Below, one piece after another: positions 6,005-6,750 of a stretch of DNA of 6,750 nucleotides (within the stretch, counting starts at the first letter, position 1; every line of letters starts with the position of its first letter). Location: positions 1 through 6,750 of the forward strand of contig CAMGDO010000051.1 in the NCBI GenBank assembly GCA_946042585.1, read 5' to 3'. A program made the position numbers and the translations under genes. Source of the DNA: an uncultured Clostridia bacterium (GTDB lineage: Bacteria; Bacillota; Clostridia; Christensenellales; Aristaeellaceae). The notes beneath the pieces are model-generated. The model had not been told where the DNA came from, did no database searches, and saw only the letters and a program-made list of their open reading frames with translations.

Positions 6005-6013
6005 TTATCCACA
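6005..6013 (+). promoter_or_regulatory. Perfect DnaA box (direct, second of pair)
   Basis: This is an exact TTATCCACA within GAGTTATCCACA (6002-6013), which is the perfect inverse of 5922-5933. The hairpin at 6018-6039 begins only 4 bp later. Confidence 0.93.
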
Positions 6014-6017
6014 GCTT

Positions 6018-6049
6018 GCCCATGTATCGCATCGTGGGCTTGTTTTTTT
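6018..6049 (+). terminator. Intrinsic-terminator-like hairpin upstream of dnaA
   Basis: GCCCATG (6018-6024) pairs with CGTGGGC (6033-6039), giving seven pairs with one T-G wobble and an 8-nt loop. It is followed at once by TTGTTTTTTT (6040-6049). No plus-strand gene lies upstream in the window. It could end transcripts that start inside oriC or attenuate a long dnaA leader. Confidence 0.6.
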
Positions 6050-6057
6050 CGTCCTTT

Positions 6058-6087
6058 TTGACACACCAGATGCATGAATGCAGTTAT
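6058..6087 (+). promoter_or_regulatory. Weak candidate dnaA-proximal promoter
   Basis: A perfect TTGACA (6058-6063) lies after the terminator-like hairpin. The best -10 near the right spacing is only AGTTAT at 18 bp (3 of 6), so this is tentative. If used, it would give a leader of about 27 nt and place dnaA expression beyond the terminator. Confidence 0.22.
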
Positions 6088-6106
6088 GCATTTATCCGCC
6101 ACAAAA

Positions 6107-6113
6107 GGGGAGG
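6107..6113 (+). promoter_or_regulatory. Ribosome binding site that decides the dnaA start
   Basis: GGGGAGG sits 8 nt before the TTG at 6122 and 14 nt before the in-frame ATG at 6128. The spacing favours the TTG, giving a protein that begins MDMTQLWN, like other DnaA N-termini. Confidence 0.75.
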
Positions 6114-6121
6114 CTTTTTCC

Positions 6122-6750
6122 TTGGATATGACCCAGCTTTGGAACAGCGCATGCGAATATCTGCGCGGCGTAATCAACGAGGTATCCTACAACACCTTCA
6201 TCGCAACCAGTCTGATTCCGCTGGATTATGCGGGCGATACGTTTGTGCTGCAGGCGACCACGGCGTTTTATCACACCTTTGTCACCAAGACTTACGCCCG
6301 GCAGATCGAAGAAGCGCTCAAGCAGGCCGCAGGCCGCCCCATCCGCCTGAATATCCTCACCCCCGATCAGGCCGCCTCTTACAAGGCAGAGCCCACCGCC
6401 GCAGTGACGCTGCCCGCATTTCTCAACCCCAAGTATACCTTTGATTCCTTTGTGGTGGGCAACAGCAACCGGTTTGCGCATGCCGCCTGTCTGGCTGTGG
6501 CGGAGGTGCCTGCGCAGGCCTATAACCCGCTGTTCATCTATGGCGGCGTTGGTCTGGGCAAAACGCATCTGATGCACGCCATTGCGCATCATATGCTGCA
6601 GAACAATCCCAATCTCAAAATCAACTATGCGGCCAGCGAAACCTTCATGAATGAGATGATTTCCGCCATTCAGACCGGTCAGAACGCCGCATTCCGCGAT
6701 CGCTACCGCAATGTGGATGTGCTTTTGATTGACGATATCCAGTTCATCGC
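6122..6750 (+). CDS. dnaA: Chromosomal replication initiator DnaA, 3' part off window
   Basis: DnaA is the AAA+ ATPase that binds DnaA boxes and opens oriC; it usually also controls its own gene. 209 residues are visible. Domain I (about 1-80) begins [22 protein letters not shown], the helicase and regulator contact module. Domain II is a short linker (about 80-100). Domain III starts at [21 protein letters not shown] (102-122), with Walker A G141-G-V-G-L-G-K147-T148 and Walker B LLIDDIQF (201-208). Sensor motifs, domain IV and the stop lie beyond the edge. The TTG at 6122 is chosen over the ATG at 6128 because of ribosome-site spacing. Perfect DnaA boxes lie 109-200 bp upstream of the start. 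Identity is certain. Confidence 0.97.
   Translation, partial: MDMTQLWNSACEYLRGVINEVSYNTFIATSLIPLDYAGDTFVLQATTAFYHTFVTKTYARQIEEALKQAAGRPIRLNILTPDQAASYKAEPTAAVTLPAFLNPKYTFDSFVVGNSNRFAHAACLAVAEVPAQAYNPLFIYGGVGLGKTHLMHAIAHHMLQNNPNLKINYAASETFMNEMISAIQTGQNAAFRDRYRNVDVLLIDDIQFI

Larger units (their letters stand above)
5659..6121. other. oriC: Probable chromosomal replication origin (oriC), upstream of dnaA
   Basis: This gene-free region lies between the divergent parAB operon and dnaA. It contains an A+T-rich segment (5738-5818) that is a candidate unwinding element. A long imperfect hairpin follows (5825-5875), then three perfect TTATCCACA boxes (one inverted, two direct) and weaker boxes at 5711-5719 and 6092-6100. 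Position next to dnaA and parAB is the classical oriC context. Bacillus origins are bipartite, with boxes on both sides of dnaA. The dnaA-dnaN side is outside this window, so the opening site could be there instead. Confidence 0.85.

Noticed and set aside
3461..6121. parS site near parAB
   Set aside because: I looked for the canonical 16-bp parS palindrome centred on CACGTG and saw none. A TTCACGCG at 4343-4350 lies in the parA coding end and is not palindromic.
6092..6592. Minus-strand open frame of 166 codons opposite dnaA
   Set aside because: DnaA domains I and III, including Walker A and B, are clear on the plus strand.

Overview
The window looks like the replication-origin neighbourhood of a bacterial chromosome, most likely a Clostridia-type Firmicute. 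The grounds are strong AGGAGG-like ribosome sites, GTG and TTG starts, a Soj-like ParA next to a Spo0J-like ParB, and a DnaA gene preceded by perfect TTATCCACA boxes. Coding DNA is rich in G and C at third positions, while the origin region contains a marked A+T-rich patch. Genus or family cannot be fixed by eye.

Layout, left to right. (1) On the minus strand, a CNNM/HlyC-CorC-type membrane protein (DUF21 plus a CBS pair) runs off the left edge. The start of a further minus-strand gene overlaps its 3' end. (2) A gene-free stretch (1035-1388) holds a near-consensus minus-strand promoter and a roughly 200-nt structured leader for the CNNM gene. (3) On the plus strand there is a cytosolic serine hydrolase of the beta-lactamase/EstB fold, ending in a strong intrinsic terminator. 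(4) A minus-strand cluster is read leftwards from the origin: an unrecognised 164-aa protein, parA, parB and uppP. The genes are closely spaced, and a candidate promoter lies upstream of the first one. (5) The 463-bp gene-free region 5659-6121 is the likely oriC. It contains an A+T-rich segment, a long imperfect hairpin, three perfect DnaA boxes, a possible promoter, an intrinsic-terminator-like hairpin and three ATGCA-headed octamers. (6) dnaA on the plus strand starts at a TTG and is cut by the right edge inside the AAA+ domain, just after Walker B.

How the parts fit: DnaA binds the boxes to open the origin and probably to control its own gene. ParA and ParB segregate the newly copied origins. 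UppP, in the same transcription unit, recycles the undecaprenyl carrier for wall synthesis. The usual Firmicute block rpmH-rnpA-yidC-jag-mnmE-mnmG-rsmG is absent between dnaA and parA; a single uncharacterised gene sits there instead.

No tRNA, rRNA, CRISPR array, insertion sequence or canonical parS site was seen. I found no clearly new multi-gene system. The least explained elements are the 164-aa origin-adjacent protein, the hairpin and terminator architecture in front of dnaA, and the long leader of the CNNM gene.
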